From: CAVPCY01 sp963770765
GTDB taxonomy: Bacteria > Actinomycetota > Coriobacteriia > Anaerosomatales > PHET01
Length of the DNA: 64,000 bases
Direction of reading: 5' to 3'
NCBI GenBank assembly: GCA_963770765.1
Contig: CAVYQS010000009.1
Location: forward strand, 7,420 to 71,419
Position numbers and translations under genes: made by a program. Below the pieces are notes generated by a model. It ran no database searches and was not told the DNA's origin. It was given only the letters and a program-made list of their open reading frames with translations. Below, piece by piece: positions 1 to 8,071 of this stretch. Position 1 is the first letter of the stretch, and each line of letters begins with the position of its first letter.

Positions 1-1
1 C

Positions 2-190
2 ATCTACAAGGTCGACGGCGTGACCCAGTCCACGGGTGACCGTGTACGCATCTGGTCCGGCTACGCTGGCTCCTCGACGGACGTCCTGATCAACTTCTCG
101 AGCAACTACTCGAACCAGAAGGCCTTCGACGGCCAGTGCCTGAAGTGCCACCGCGATGGCACAGGCGAGGGTATCGGCCTCACCAAGTAG
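2..190 (+). CDS. C-terminal end of a multiheme c-type cytochrome (partial)
   Basis: The frame is open from the window edge and ends at TAG 188-190, giving 62 residues. It holds one heme-binding motif, CLKCH, near its end, preceded by a serine, aspartate and tyrosine-rich stretch like the C-terminal regions of the large cytochromes further on. A strong hairpin follows, so this is a transcription-unit end. The N-terminus and total heme number lie outside the window. Secretion and electron transfer are inferred from the heme motif and the neighbours. Confidence 0.7.
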   Translation: MYKVDGVTQSTGDRVRIWSGYAGSSTDVLINFSSNYSNQKAFDGQCLKCHRDGTGEGIGLTK

Positions 191-233
191 TACAGGCTCG
201 CACTACCAAGGTCGTCTCGACCTCGTGAACTAC

Positions 234-269
234 GGAGCCGGCTCCGGCAAGGAGCCGGCTCCTCTTCTT
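234..269 (+). terminator. Intrinsic terminator after the partial cytochrome
   Basis: Two copies of the 12-base palindrome GGAGCCGGCTCC (234-245 and 251-262) are separated by GGCAA and followed by TCTTCTT. They form a 12-bp GC-rich stem with a pyrimidine tail. Confidence 0.75.
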
Positions 270-344
270 GCTACTATCGCGTGCGCGGGAGGTTCTGGAG
301 CACTCGGCGCGAACTGAGTGTGAAGACGATAAGAAGAAGGCGGC

Positions 345-1358
345 ATGGTCGAAGCAGACTCCATCGAATCCCAGGATCCCAGGCAAGACGATGGCGCCGT
401 GTCGACGAAGAGTGGCAGGAGTCGTCGCTGGAGGCGTGTGTGGGCCATCGTCGGGCTGGCCGTGCTCTGCCTGCTCGCCCTGCGCGTAGCTGGTGTCGTC
501 GGGCCGAAACCGTGCGCGTCTTGCCATGATCGAGCTGCGTTTCAAGCCGAGACGCAGTCTTCCGCCCATGCTCAGGTGGAGTGTCAAGCCTGCCACGATG
601 TCGCATCGGGGCCAATCGGCGAGGCCGTGTTTGCGCTGCGGGGGCCGATTCACGCGTACTTCCCGCGGAGTCGTGCCGCGATTCGCGAGGCAGCTGCAGT
701 ACAAGACTCACGCTGTCTTGAGTGTCACCAGAACGAGCTTGGAGAGACCGTCGCCTCAAACGGCATCAGGATCAATCACGCCTCCTGCGCTGCCGCTGTG
801 TCATGCACAGACTGTCACTCCTCGACGGCTCACGGCACGGCGATCGGGTGGGTTCGGTCATACGATATGGAGGACTGCCTCGAGTGTCATATGGTGTCTG
901 GCAAGGTGGCGTGCGACCTGTGCCATCAGGGCAGGGACGCGGCTGTTCGCGTCAAGACCTCGTCATTTGCAGTGACGCACGGGCCCAAATGGCAGACCAC
1001 TCACGGCATGGGTGATATCGCCACCTGCAACGTGTGCCACACCGCAGGCGACTGCGCGAACTGCCATGGTCCGGGCGTGCCGCACGAACCGGAGTTCGTC
1101 GGAGTACATTCAACGTATGCCGAGAAGGAGGATGCCGAGTGCGCATCATGCCACGCGGATGCTTTTTGCGACTCCTGCCACGGGACGGAGATGCCCCACC
1201 CCGGAACATTCACTTCCCAGCATGTGACCAACTCGAAGGAGCAGCCAGATCTGTGCGCGCGCTGCCATGATGACTCAGATTGTCAGAACTGCCACGTGAA
1301 GCACGTGCACCCTGGTGGCGCCGTTGGCACAGGCGCGACGGCGGGAGGCGGCCAGTGA
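345..1358 (+). CDS. Membrane-anchored dodecaheme c-type cytochrome (first of an overlapping pair)
   Basis: 337 residues. A basic N-terminal segment precedes one membrane helix at about residues 32-50, read as an uncleaved anchor. I count 12 CxxCH motifs: CASCH, CQACH, CLECH, CTDCH, CLECH, CDLCH, CNVCH, CANCH, CASCH, CDSCH, CARCH and CQNCH. The layout of one anchor then paired heme sites recalls NapC/NirT-type quinol-oxidising cytochromes, but this protein is much larger. The chain ends in a Gly/Ala linker. The stop TGA overlaps the ATG of the next cytochrome, so the two are translationally coupled. The same pair recurs at 43623-45843 with the same heme count. The likely role is passing electrons from the membrane to secreted cytochromes; this is inferred from architecture. 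The start at 345 has an AAGAAGG ribosome site. Confidence 0.85.
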   Translation: MVEADSIESQDPRQDDGAVSTKSGRSRRWRRVWAIVGLAVLCLLALRVAGVVGPKPCASCHDRAAFQAETQSSAHAQVECQACHDVASGPIGEAVFALRGPIHAYFPRSRAAIREAAAVQDSRCLECHQNELGETVASNGIRINHASCAAAVSCTDCHSSTAHGTAIGWVRSYDMEDCLECHMVSGKVACDLCHQGRDAAVRVKTSSFAVTHGPKWQTTHGMGDIATCNVCHTAGDCANCHGPGVPHEPEFVGVHSTYAEKEDAECASCHADAFCDSCHGTEMPHPGTFTSQHVTNSKEQPDLCARCHDDSDCQNCHVKHVHPGGAVGTGATAGGGQ

Positions 1359-2545
1359 TGGGGGACCTGTTTGAGCGCCTTCCGCAACTCTGGACTACCA
1401 TTACCCGTGTCCTGATCTCTCCTGCCTCGAACATGAAGGTCGCCCTGCTCCTCTACGCAACGATCGCTGTCTTCCTGCTACTCATCCTGGTCACGGGTCT
1501 CATGCTCATCATGTCGGCGCCCGCGGGCACGGCTGCTGGCCCGGCCAATTCCGGGGCACGCCCGACTGTCCGGCGCAGGGCTAGGGCTGCGACTCCGATG
1601 ACTCGGCAGATGCGACTGCTGCTCGGCTTGGGCATCGTAGCGGTCCTCGTGGCGGTTTGGGTCGTCGCTGGGTCCACCACGTCGGATCCGGGACTATGCA
1701 AGAGTTGCCACTGGCCCGCATCGGCGCATGCGACGGCCGACACGGGCAAGGATCCCCACGCGAAGGTCGGCTGCGTCGCCTGTCACGAATCCTCCGGGAT
1801 CATCGGCCGCTATGTCACCGGTGTTCCTTTCCGCCTCGTGCATCTGGCGATGTCGTCCGCAGGGGCTGGCAACGAGGCGGGGTACGGAGCCGTACCGACA
1901 AGCGCCTGCAGTTCATGCCACGCGACCTCGCTGACCGACATTGCGACAAACGCTGAGCGAGGGCTGAGGATGTCCCACGCAGAGCCGCTAACAGCCTCGG
2001 CAGTCTGCATCGATTGCCACAGGATGAGCGGCGGGATCGTGAGTGTTCACAACGCGGGCATGAAACCGTGTCTGCGTTGTCACGACGGCAGCAAGGCTTC
2101 GTCAGCCTGCGCCACATGCCACGAGGGACCGCGGGCCACCGCGGCGCGAGCTCGCACGACGTCGCTTCAGAGCGAGCAGATCGACGACGTCTCGTGCTCC
2201 GGGTGCCACAACGAGAAGAGGGACTGCGACCCCTGTCACGGGCTTCGTATGCCGCACACGACCGAGTTCAAGTTGAGCGCGCACGCGAGGGCCGCAGCGG
2301 TTGACGTCTGGTATGGCAGCGGCAAGGTCTGCGGTCGTTGTCACACGGCATCGCGCAACCCCTGCGTTCGGTGCCATTCCGACCTGATTGGCAGAGCGCA
2401 CGGAAACTGGATGGCCGCCGGTCACCAGGGAGCCGCCTCAGACGCCTGCAACACGTGCCATGTCCAGTATGCGCCCATCGTGACGAGGGACTTCTGCAAG
2501 GACGTGTGCCACTCTCCAGCCGCCATGGCCTCCAGCCCCCGCTGA
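1358..2545 (+). CDS. Membrane-anchored multiheme cytochrome c, 11 CxxCH plus one CxxxCH (second of pair)
   Basis: 395 residues from ATG 1358, which overlaps the upstream TGA and has GGGAGGCGG just before it. A longer in-frame reading from 1280 lies inside the upstream gene and is rejected. Two membrane helices (about 27-52 and 86-105) flank a short basic loop. The heme domain follows: CKSCH, CVACH, CSSCH, CIDCH, CLRCH, CATCH, CSGCH, CDPCH, CGRCH, CVRCH and CNTCH. The last site, FCKDVCH, has three residues between the cysteines. The paralogue at 44590 has a normal CxxCH there. Together with the upstream gene this probably forms one membrane electron-transfer complex with about 24 hemes; that is inference. 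Confidence 0.85.
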   Translation: MGDLFERLPQLWTTITRVLISPASNMKVALLLYATIAVFLLLILVTGLMLIMSAPAGTAAGPANSGARPTVRRRARAATPMTRQMRLLLGLGIVAVLVAVWVVAGSTTSDPGLCKSCHWPASAHATADTGKDPHAKVGCVACHESSGIIGRYVTGVPFRLVHLAMSSAGAGNEAGYGAVPTSACSSCHATSLTDIATNAERGLRMSHAEPLTASAVCIDCHRMSGGIVSVHNAGMKPCLRCHDGSKASSACATCHEGPRATAARARTTSLQSEQIDDVSCSGCHNEKRDCDPCHGLRMPHTTEFKLSAHARAAAVDVWYGSGKVCGRCHTASRNPCVRCHSDLIGRAHGNWMAAGHQGAASDACNTCHVQYAPIVTRDFCKDVCHSPAAMASSPR

Positions 2546-2782
2546 CGCTGCCCACTCGGCCTCCGCAGTGACAGCGGCTACACCCAGGCGAGTGGTCGAC
2601 TACAGGTCTCTACGCCCACGGGCGCTCCCTGCTTGGACAGCCAGACGGGATACTATCGGTAGGAGCGTGCGCTGGCGTTTGCGGGTCGTATCGCGCTTCT
2701 AGGCGGCCTCGACCCATCCTGGGCGAGCCGAGATCAGGCACCGCCGTCAATCGGACCCTGCAGTTGGAATTGTGAATTATCG
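2546..2782. other. Intergenic region without a recognisable gene
   Basis: No ORF with coding character is visible between the end of the cytochrome pair and the next promoter. A loose inverted repeat (GGGTCG...CGACCC, about 2684-2716) could be a weak stem. I see no run of T residues, so I do not call a terminator. Confidence 0.4.
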
Positions 2783-2811
2783 TTGACGTGCCCCTAAATC
2801 CAGCTTAAACT
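2783..2811 (+). promoter_or_regulatory. Sigma-70-type promoter of the 2938 cytochrome
   Basis: TTGACG (2783-2788), 17 bases, TAAACT (2806-2811). The same arrangement (TTGACG, 17 bases, TAAGCT) stands in the matching place before the 19129 cytochrome. Conservation of both boxes and spacing supports the call. The predicted start is near 2818, giving a 5' UTR of about 120 bases. Confidence 0.75.
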
Positions 2812-2849
2812 CTCGTTGCGCTACTGTGCACCGAGTCACAAGTACTTTC

Positions 2850-2901
2850 CGCAAATGGATGCACGGCGTGCGTCGATTCAAACGAGCAACCCCGCGCTCG
2901 T
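2850..2901 (+). promoter_or_regulatory. Conserved structured 5' leader of a cytochrome mRNA (two hairpins)
   Basis: Hairpin 1 pairs GATGCAC (2858-2864) with GTGCGTC (2868-2874) around a GGC loop. Hairpin 2 pairs ACGAGC (2882-2887) with GCTCGT (2896-2901) around the loop AACCCCGC. A CCGCAAA element precedes hairpin 1. The leader before the 19129 cytochrome has the same order, the same two loops and compensatory changes in both stems. A cis-regulatory RNA is the simplest reading. The known class, if any, is not recognisable to me. Confidence 0.55.
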
Positions 2902-2937
2902 GAGCATTGCTGCGGATCCACGGAGGAGAGTCCCACC

Positions 2938-5184
2938 ATGAGTGTTTTGGCACGGTACCGCGCGAGCGCTCTGCCCATCCTCGTTCTGCTCACCCTGCTG
3001 TTTGTGGCGGTCTCGCTGGCAATACCGGCGGTCTCGAGCGCAGCACCAATGGCGACTCCGTACTGTACGGCGTGCCACGCTCCTGCGGACCACCCAATCT
3101 CAAGTGACTGCGCCACGTGCCATGCAAGCGACGATCACGGCGAGGGGCCCGATTGCGGCGACTGCCACGATCCTCATGGTTACCAAGAACTCGTCTCCAC
3201 AGGATGTACGGCGTGCCATTTCCCCGGATCCCCGGTGCCGCCGCCGGCTTCGCACCAGAATCTGCCCGCAACGCATGCTTCGCCGCTCGATTCCAGTTGC
3301 GAGTCTTGTCACGCCCCCGCGCTCATCACCGAGCACGAGAAGTACCCCCTGCAGTGTGTTTCGTGCCATGCGAGCTCCGACCCTCTCGTGAGCGCTGCAA
3401 TCGCCAATAACGAGACTGCGTGTGCGTCATGTCATCCCAGCTACGCGGCAGCTCATGAGGCCGCCCACGATGATGTTGCCGATCCTGAGTGCGCCGAATG
3501 CCACAGCGCTGACGTCACCGCGCTGCACGCCGACTGCGACACCTGCCACGCATCCGGCACGCCCACCGGCGAGACCTGCACCACCTGCCACCCGACCATG
3601 ACCGAGCCCCACGGCGCCGGACCCTTCTTCGACGCGGCCGCCTACAACCCGAACTTCGCAGGCTACCTGTCCTGGTCCTGGGCGACGGCCAACATCGCCG
3701 GCACCACCGGCTCCCCCCACGGCAACTACGCCACCACCACCAACAAGTGCGCGGTGTGCCATGCGGTCCACCGCGCCAGCGCCGACGGCAACGTCCTGAC
3801 CGCGGTCACCGACGCGTTCGCCGGCAACCGCACCAAGACCTGCGCGTTCTGCCACGGCGCCACCGCGTTTTCCACCAAGAGCGTCGCGGTGGCCTCAGAC
3901 GGCACGATCAGCCCCCACGGCAGCTGCTCGCGCTGCCACGTCGAGAGCCCGCATGGTGTGGGAGCGTCTGTCTACCCGGTGCTCACCGAGCACCTGCTTA
4001 ACACCCGTGCCGACGCCGCGATCGCCAACGACCTCGGTACCGGAAGCAACGGCATCGTCACCGCCGACTTCGACTCCGGTAGCGCCAAGGGCCTCACGCT
4101 CGGTACCGGCTACCTGTGCAACCAGTGCCACTCTTCAGGCGGAGCGGGCATCAACACCGTCTACGCCGTCAACGAGGCGGGAGCCACCCCGGCCGCCAAC
4201 GCCACCACCCTGAACAACACCACCGGCCACCGGGTGACCGCTGTGGCCACGAGCGACTGGAACGTCGACGGCTCCAAGGGCGCCTACCTCACCGGCCGCA
4301 TAGCGTACAACGACGCGAACTCCTGCCAGGCCTGCCACGACGCCAAGCGCGCCAACGGCGCAGCCGCCTTCCCGCACGGTTACGTGGACGCCGCTGGTGC
4401 CTACGCACCCAAGTCGCAACCAGGCGCGAGCCTCATCTGGTTGACACGCGCCGGCGACGCCGACGACCCGCGTGAACTCGTCCCGACCCCCGGTTCGACC
4501 TCGGGCACCGCCGATGTCTCCGTGCTGACCGGCGACGGCGTGTGCCTCAAGTGCCACATCTCGGGTGACCGCCAGCACGGCATCGGCATCGACGACGCGT
4601 GGGTCCAGGGAGCTGCGCCGAGCGACACCACCGCACCGACGACGACCTCGGATGCGGCAGGCCCCTACACCGGCAGCGCGACGATCACGCTCACCGCCAC
4701 CGACAACTCCGGCGGCTCCGGTGTCGCGGGCACCTACTACCGCGTCAACGGCGGTTCCCAGCAGACCGGCACTTCGATCCCGATCACCTCGCCGGGCGCC
4801 TACACCATCGAGTTCTGGTCGACAGATGTCGCCGGCAACGCCGAGACGCCTCATAAGACCGCCAGCTTCACAGTCAACCCCGTGATCACGGGGACAGGGA
4901 CGATCCACTTCAACTGGGACTCTACCGATGGTTCGTGGGCTGACTACTACGTATACAACTCGACTGGGACACTGGTCGACAGCGGCTCCGGCGAGGCGGA
5001 CCTGGGATGGGACGGCCACTTCTACGTCACCGTTCCGGTGAGCGCGCAGCCCTACCAGGTCAAGATCCACTGGTACGACCCGTACTACGACTCCGAGGAC
5101 TACTGGACGCCCGGCCCAGGCTCAAGCGAAACCGACGCAGTGCTTGTCGACGAACCGGGTGAGGTCATCTCATACACGTACTAG
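2938..5184 (+). CDS. Secreted 16-heme c-type cytochrome with Ig-like C-terminal domain
   Basis: 748 residues. ATG 2938 follows GGAGGAG (2921-2927). Residues 1 to about 36 are a signal peptide ending near SSAA. Sixteen CxxCH motifs follow. Ten lie in an N-terminal region of close-spaced sites (through CTTCH), and six lie in the conserved module (CAVCH, CAFCH, CSRCH, CNQCH, CQACH, CLKCH) spanning about residues 220-545. After the last heme comes an Ig-like domain of the kind common in surface proteins (from about residue 560, motifs TAPTTTSD and STDVAGNAE). A terminal beta-rich domain with many Tyr and Trp follows. It is expected to be exported and to work outside the membrane, carrying electrons. 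The Ig-like tail may hold it to the cell wall or a mineral surface; this is inference. Paralogues: 13316, 17195, 19129 and 42359. Confidence 0.85.
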   Translation: MSVLARYRASALPILVLLTLLFVAVSLAIPAVSSAAPMATPYCTACHAPADHPISSDCATCHASDDHGEGPDCGDCHDPHGYQELVSTGCTACHFPGSPVPPPASHQNLPATHASPLDSSCESCHAPALITEHEKYPLQCVSCHASSDPLVSAAIANNETACASCHPSYAAAHEAAHDDVADPECAECHSADVTALHADCDTCHASGTPTGETCTTCHPTMTEPHGAGPFFDAAAYNPNFAGYLSWSWATANIAGTTGSPHGNYATTTNKCAVCHAVHRASADGNVLTAVTDAFAGNRTKTCAFCHGATAFSTKSVAVASDGTISPHGSCSRCHVESPHGVGASVYPVLTEHLLNTRADAAIANDLGTGSNGIVTADFDSGSAKGLTLGTGYLCNQCHSSGGAGINTVYAVNEAGATPAANATTLNNTTGHRVTAVATSDWNVDGSKGAYLTGRIAYNDANSCQACHDAKRANGAAAFPHGYVDAAGAYAPKSQPGASLIWLTRAGDADDPRELVPTPGSTSGTADVSVLTGDGVCLKCHISGDRQHGIGIDDAWVQGAAPSDTTAPTTTSDAAGPYTGSATITLTATDNSGGSGVAGTYYRVNGGSQQTGTSIPITSPGAYTIEFWSTDVAGNAETPHKTASFTVNPVITGTGTIHFNWDSTDGSWADYYVYNSTGTLVDSGSGEADLGWDGHFYVTVPVSAQPYQVKIHWYDPYYDSEDYWTPGPGSSETDAVLVDEPGEVISYTY
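3574..4568 (+). repeat. Hexaheme module, copy in the 2938 cytochrome
   Basis: About 1 kb of DNA starting ACCTGCACCACCTGCCACCC. It is nearly identical to 14462-15456 and 19796-20781, including most third-codon positions. More diverged copies lie in the 17195 and 42359 genes. The level of silent-site identity points to recent duplication or gene conversion. Confidence 0.85.
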
Positions 5185-5216
5185 ATGGCTATCGAGTCAG
5201 CCCTGTCTACACTATG

Positions 5217-5246
5217 GAGGGCCGGTCGCTCAAGCGATCGGCCCTC
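5217..5246 (+). terminator. Terminator hairpin after the 2938 cytochrome
   Basis: GAGGGCCG... pairs with ...CGGCCCTC in a 13-bp stem with one G-T pair and loop TCAA (5230-5233). It lacks a clear T run. A very similar hairpin stands after the paralogous 19129 gene (21428-21460). Confidence 0.65.
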
Positions 5247-5277
5247 TGTGCGTGGAGGGCGCACCATCCCTCTGCGC

Positions 5278-5406
5278 TATAATTTCGCCATGGCGGCTGG
5301 ATGCTCGTGCCTCGCTCCCGACACGCGGTTGTGAGGTCTGCGGCGGTCGTCTGACCGCACATCAGCCAGCCCGTGGCCGTTCCTTCGTACAGCCTCAGGA
5401 GTCCTC
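5278..5406 (+). promoter_or_regulatory. Second copy of the leuA promoter-leader, here in front of a membrane protein gene
   Basis: This region aligns base for base in blocks with 8072-8205 upstream of leuA. It has TATAAT (5278-5283), an ATG six bases later that opens a 14-codon ORF (5290-5334, MAAGCSCLAPDTRL), and a hairpin GCGGTC-GTCT-GACCGC (5343-5358). ACATC, CGTACAGCC and the ribosome site AGGAGT follow. The hairpin differs from the leuA one by a compensatory base pair. Because the ATG sits where transcription should start, the leader ORF would be leaderless. Confidence 0.65.
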
Positions 5407-5481
5407 GTGAGCTCTCCTTTAGCACCCACCGCCACGCCGAAGACTGACGACGGTGCCCGTGGGCGGAGCGTGCATCAGTGA
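5407..5481 (+). CDS. Short ORF (24 aa) coupled to the 5478 gene
   Basis: GTG 5407 stands where leuA starts in the other leader copy, with the same AGGAGT site. The product begins MSSP, close to the leuA start MSTP, then diverges, and stops at TGA 5479-5481. That stop overlaps GTG 5478 of the next gene. It may be a remnant of a leuA start now serving to feed ribosomes to the membrane protein gene. No function is claimed for the peptide. Confidence 0.4.
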   Translation: MSSPLAPTATPKTDDGARGRSVHQ

Positions 5482-6989
5482 GCAGAACAGCTCGAGCTCT
5501 TGACAGCGCAAGCTGGATCCAGGAACGCCTCTCCGTAGCAGCGAGACGCGACGTGCTCGCGGTCGCGCTGGTGATGCTCACCGTGGTCTCGATGTGCGGT
5601 GGATTGGCGTACCGCTTCTCATGGCTGTGGGTGGGGGTCGTAGCCGGGGCCCTCGCCTCGATCGTCTCGACCACCGCAGTGCGTGCGAGTGCAGTGGCGG
5701 CAGCTGCATGCGCGACGGGGCTGCTCGTCGGCCCGGTAAACCTGTGGTTGACAGACTCGTCGGCCGGCGCGCGACTGCTCGACGCTCTCCTCGCAGCTGG
5801 CGTCGCGGCGTGCTTCGCGGCGTTACTCAGGGTGCCTGCCCTGCGGACGATACTGTCGGGCAACATGCTGGTATGGGGAGTCGTGGCGGTAATCCTGGGC
5901 AACCTGTGGTTCACAACGCTCACACTGAACGCGACGCCTACCCTCGGGGCAGTCAGCCAGCAAGTGATACCTGCTTTCAACGAACAGCTCAACGGGACTC
6001 TTCCGCCCGGTTCCGAGAACTCGGACAACGTGTTGTTCTTCCGCACGTTTCAAAGCGTTCGGGACGGCGAACCCTACTACAAGAGCTACAGGGACTGGTT
6101 CGTTGTCTGGGGCGACATGACGCCACGGACACTGTTCAACTTCCGCATGCCGCTCCTCTTCCACCTCTGGGCGGCCATGCCCCGCGCGCAGCATGTCGTA
6201 TGGCTCTTCCTGGGGCTCGTGTCGGCCGTCTGTGTGACGCTGGTTGCGTTGTTCTCGCGAACCGTGAAGCGACCGTTCGTGGTTCCCGCCGTAGCAGCGC
6301 TCGCCTCCTATGCGCTCTACTTCTCGACAAGCTTGCTGCTGTTCACGATGGAACAATGGGCCGCGCTACCCGCGCTACTCGGCCTAGCCTTCACGGCGGC
6401 CTCGCTCACAAGCGCACGGTGGAGGGCCTTTGTAGTCGCCTCGGTTGTGGCATCGGTAGTCGCGGTGGTCTTCCGAGAGACCATGGGTCTGATTCTCGTT
6501 GCAGGCCTGCTGAGTGCAGTCGCGGCCACTGCCGAGCAAAGGAGGTTCCGGCTTCTGGCGTGGGGTGGCGGCGTGGTGGTACTTGCGGGCATCGTCGCAG
6601 TTCATTACTGGTTCGCCCGCCCGTTCATCGACCCGCGGTCCGAACTCAGCCAGTTCATCGGCGGCGGGGCGGTGTTCGCCCTGCGCGGGCTGGAGTACGC
6701 GACAGACTATCTGGGCGGTGGTGGACCATGGCCGTTCATCTTGGCCGCTGTCGGGTTCATAGGCGCCGCTGTGGCGCCTGATCGGCCGCTCAAGGTGTTT
6801 GCGCTTGTTTCGACGATCGCCCCGCTCGTTGCCTTCGCATTCTTGGCGAACCACGCCACCGAGCACTTCAACAAAGAAGCCGTCAACTATTGGGGGGCGG
6901 TGGTCACGCCGCTGATATACGCGTCTATGCCCTTCGCGTTCCTACTTCTGCCCGGTGCCAAGCCGCGTGACTGGCGGAAGATCAACTGA
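5478..6989 (+). CDS. Polytopic membrane protein, probable GT-C-type glycosyltransferase
   Basis: 503 residues with about ten or more hydrophobic helices spread over the whole length. One long extracytoplasmic stretch (about residues 155-225) is rich in acidic and aromatic residues. This is the shape of lipid-linked-sugar glycosyltransferases (GT-C fold), but no diagnostic motif is clear, so the family is inference. The GTG start overlaps the stop of the short ORF at 5407. The following gene is a GT2 polyprenyl-sugar synthase, a usual supplier of lipid-linked sugars to such enzymes, which supports the reading. The unit is driven by a copied leuA leader. Confidence 0.6.
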   Translation: MSRTARALDSASWIQERLSVAARRDVLAVALVMLTVVSMCGGLAYRFSWLWVGVVAGALASIVSTTAVRASAVAAAACATGLLVGPVNLWLTDSSAGARLLDALLAAGVAACFAALLRVPALRTILSGNMLVWGVVAVILGNLWFTTLTLNATPTLGAVSQQVIPAFNEQLNGTLPPGSENSDNVLFFRTFQSVRDGEPYYKSYRDWFVVWGDMTPRTLFNFRMPLLFHLWAAMPRAQHVVWLFLGLVSAVCVTLVALFSRTVKRPFVVPAVAALASYALYFSTSLLLFTMEQWAALPALLGLAFTAASLTSARWRAFVVASVVASVVAVVFRETMGLILVAGLLSAVAATAEQRRFRLLAWGGGVVVLAGIVAVHYWFARPFIDPRSELSQFIGGGAVFALRGLEYATDYLGGGGPWPFILAAVGFIGAAVAPDRPLKVFALVSTIAPLVAFAFLANHATEHFNKEAVNYWGAVVTPLIYASMPFAFLLLPGAKPRDWRKIN

Positions 6990-7018
6990 CCCGACACTCG
7001 TGGACGTTTGGAGATTCA

Positions 7019-8020
7019 TTGGGAGCGACGGAGCTGCATTCGGTGGTTGTGCCAATGTACAACGAGGAGGAGGTTGCCGAGGAGTTCGTGCGCCGCGCCA
7101 CCTCAGTTCTCGCGGAGTACCCCAACTACGAGATCATCGCAGTTGACGACGGTAGTACCGATGCCACCTTCCCAATCCTCTCGCGCCTGTCTGAGACGGA
7201 CGGGCACCTCAGAGTCGTTCGGCTTGCCCGCAACTTCGGCCACCAGACCGCAACGACCGCAGGCATCGACTTGGCCTCCGGCGACACAGTCACAGTGATC
7301 GACGCTGACCTTCAAGACCCCCCGGAGCTCATCGCCGACATGATCGCTCTGTGGCGCGAGGGTGCGGACATCGTATTCGCCGTGCGTGATTCCAGAGCAG
7401 GTGAGAGCAAGTTCAAGAAGGCCTCGGCGTCTGCGTACTACCGCCTCCTGCGTCGAGTCTCGCGAGCCGATATCCCCGTCGACAGCGCGGATTTCCGGCT
7501 GATGGGCCGTCGGGCTGTGGAGGGCCTGAGGGCGATGCGAGAGCGCAGTCGCTATATGCGTGGACTCGTAGGTTGGATGGGGCTCCAGCGTGCCACTGTC
7601 CACTATCATCGCGATGCGCGGTACGCGGGCCGGACGAAGTACTCGATGACCAAGATGTTGCGTCTTGCCTCCGACGGCGTGATGTCCTTTTCCACAGCAC
7701 CGCTGCGTCTCTCACTGCTGTTCGGCGTCACAGCGGCGGGGCTTGGACTCCTTGTCGCGATCTGGGTCGTCGCAACGAAGGTCGCTGGCGGTCGGGTTGT
7801 GCCAGGGTGGGCCTCAACGATGATTGCGATTCTGTTTCTTGGCGGGGTGCAGCTCGTGACCCTCGGCGTGATCGGCGAGTACATCGGTCGAGTCTACAAC
7901 GAGGTGCGGCAGCGCCCGCTCTATCTCGTGGAGGAAGTACGTGGTTTCGGCTCGGACACCACGGAGCACTTCGCGAAATCCCCCCTACCCAGAGCTAGCG
8001 ACATGCCGCGGGGACTCTAG
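7019..8020 (+). CDS. GT2 glycosyltransferase, GtrB/dolichol-phosphate-sugar synthase type
   Basis: 333 residues. TTG start 7019 with GGAG five bases upstream. The N-terminal GT-A domain has the opening VVVPMYNEEE, the nucleotide-binding DDGSTD, and the catalytic VIDADLQDPPE. Two C-terminal membrane helices (about residues 232-255 and 266-290) are typical of the GtrB/DPM group. It should move a sugar from a nucleotide donor to polyprenyl phosphate on the inner face of the membrane. The upstream polytopic protein could use the product. It lies 29 bases after the 5478 gene, so the two probably share a transcript. Confidence 0.88.
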   Translation: MGATELHSVVVPMYNEEEVAEEFVRRATSVLAEYPNYEIIAVDDGSTDATFPILSRLSETDGHLRVVRLARNFGHQTATTAGIDLASGDTVTVIDADLQDPPELIADMIALWREGADIVFAVRDSRAGESKFKKASASAYYRLLRRVSRADIPVDSADFRLMGRRAVEGLRAMRERSRYMRGLVGWMGLQRATVHYHRDARYAGRTKYSMTKMLRLASDGVMSFSTAPLRLSLLFGVTAAGLGLLVAIWVVATKVAGGRVVPGWASTMIAILFLGGVQLVTLGVIGEYIGRVYNEVRQRPLYLVEEVRGFGSDTTEHFAKSPLPRASDMPRGL

Positions 8021-8071
8021 CACGCACGCCAATTCGGGTGAGTGTACCGGGGGTATACTTCACACCTGCGG

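Noticed and set aside
2850..2901. c-di-GMP-I (GEMM) riboswitch call for the cytochrome leader
   Set aside because: Context would fit, and GCAAA and GGC elements tempted me, but the family core and tetraloop-receptor arrangement could not be matched. Kept only as an unassigned structured leader.
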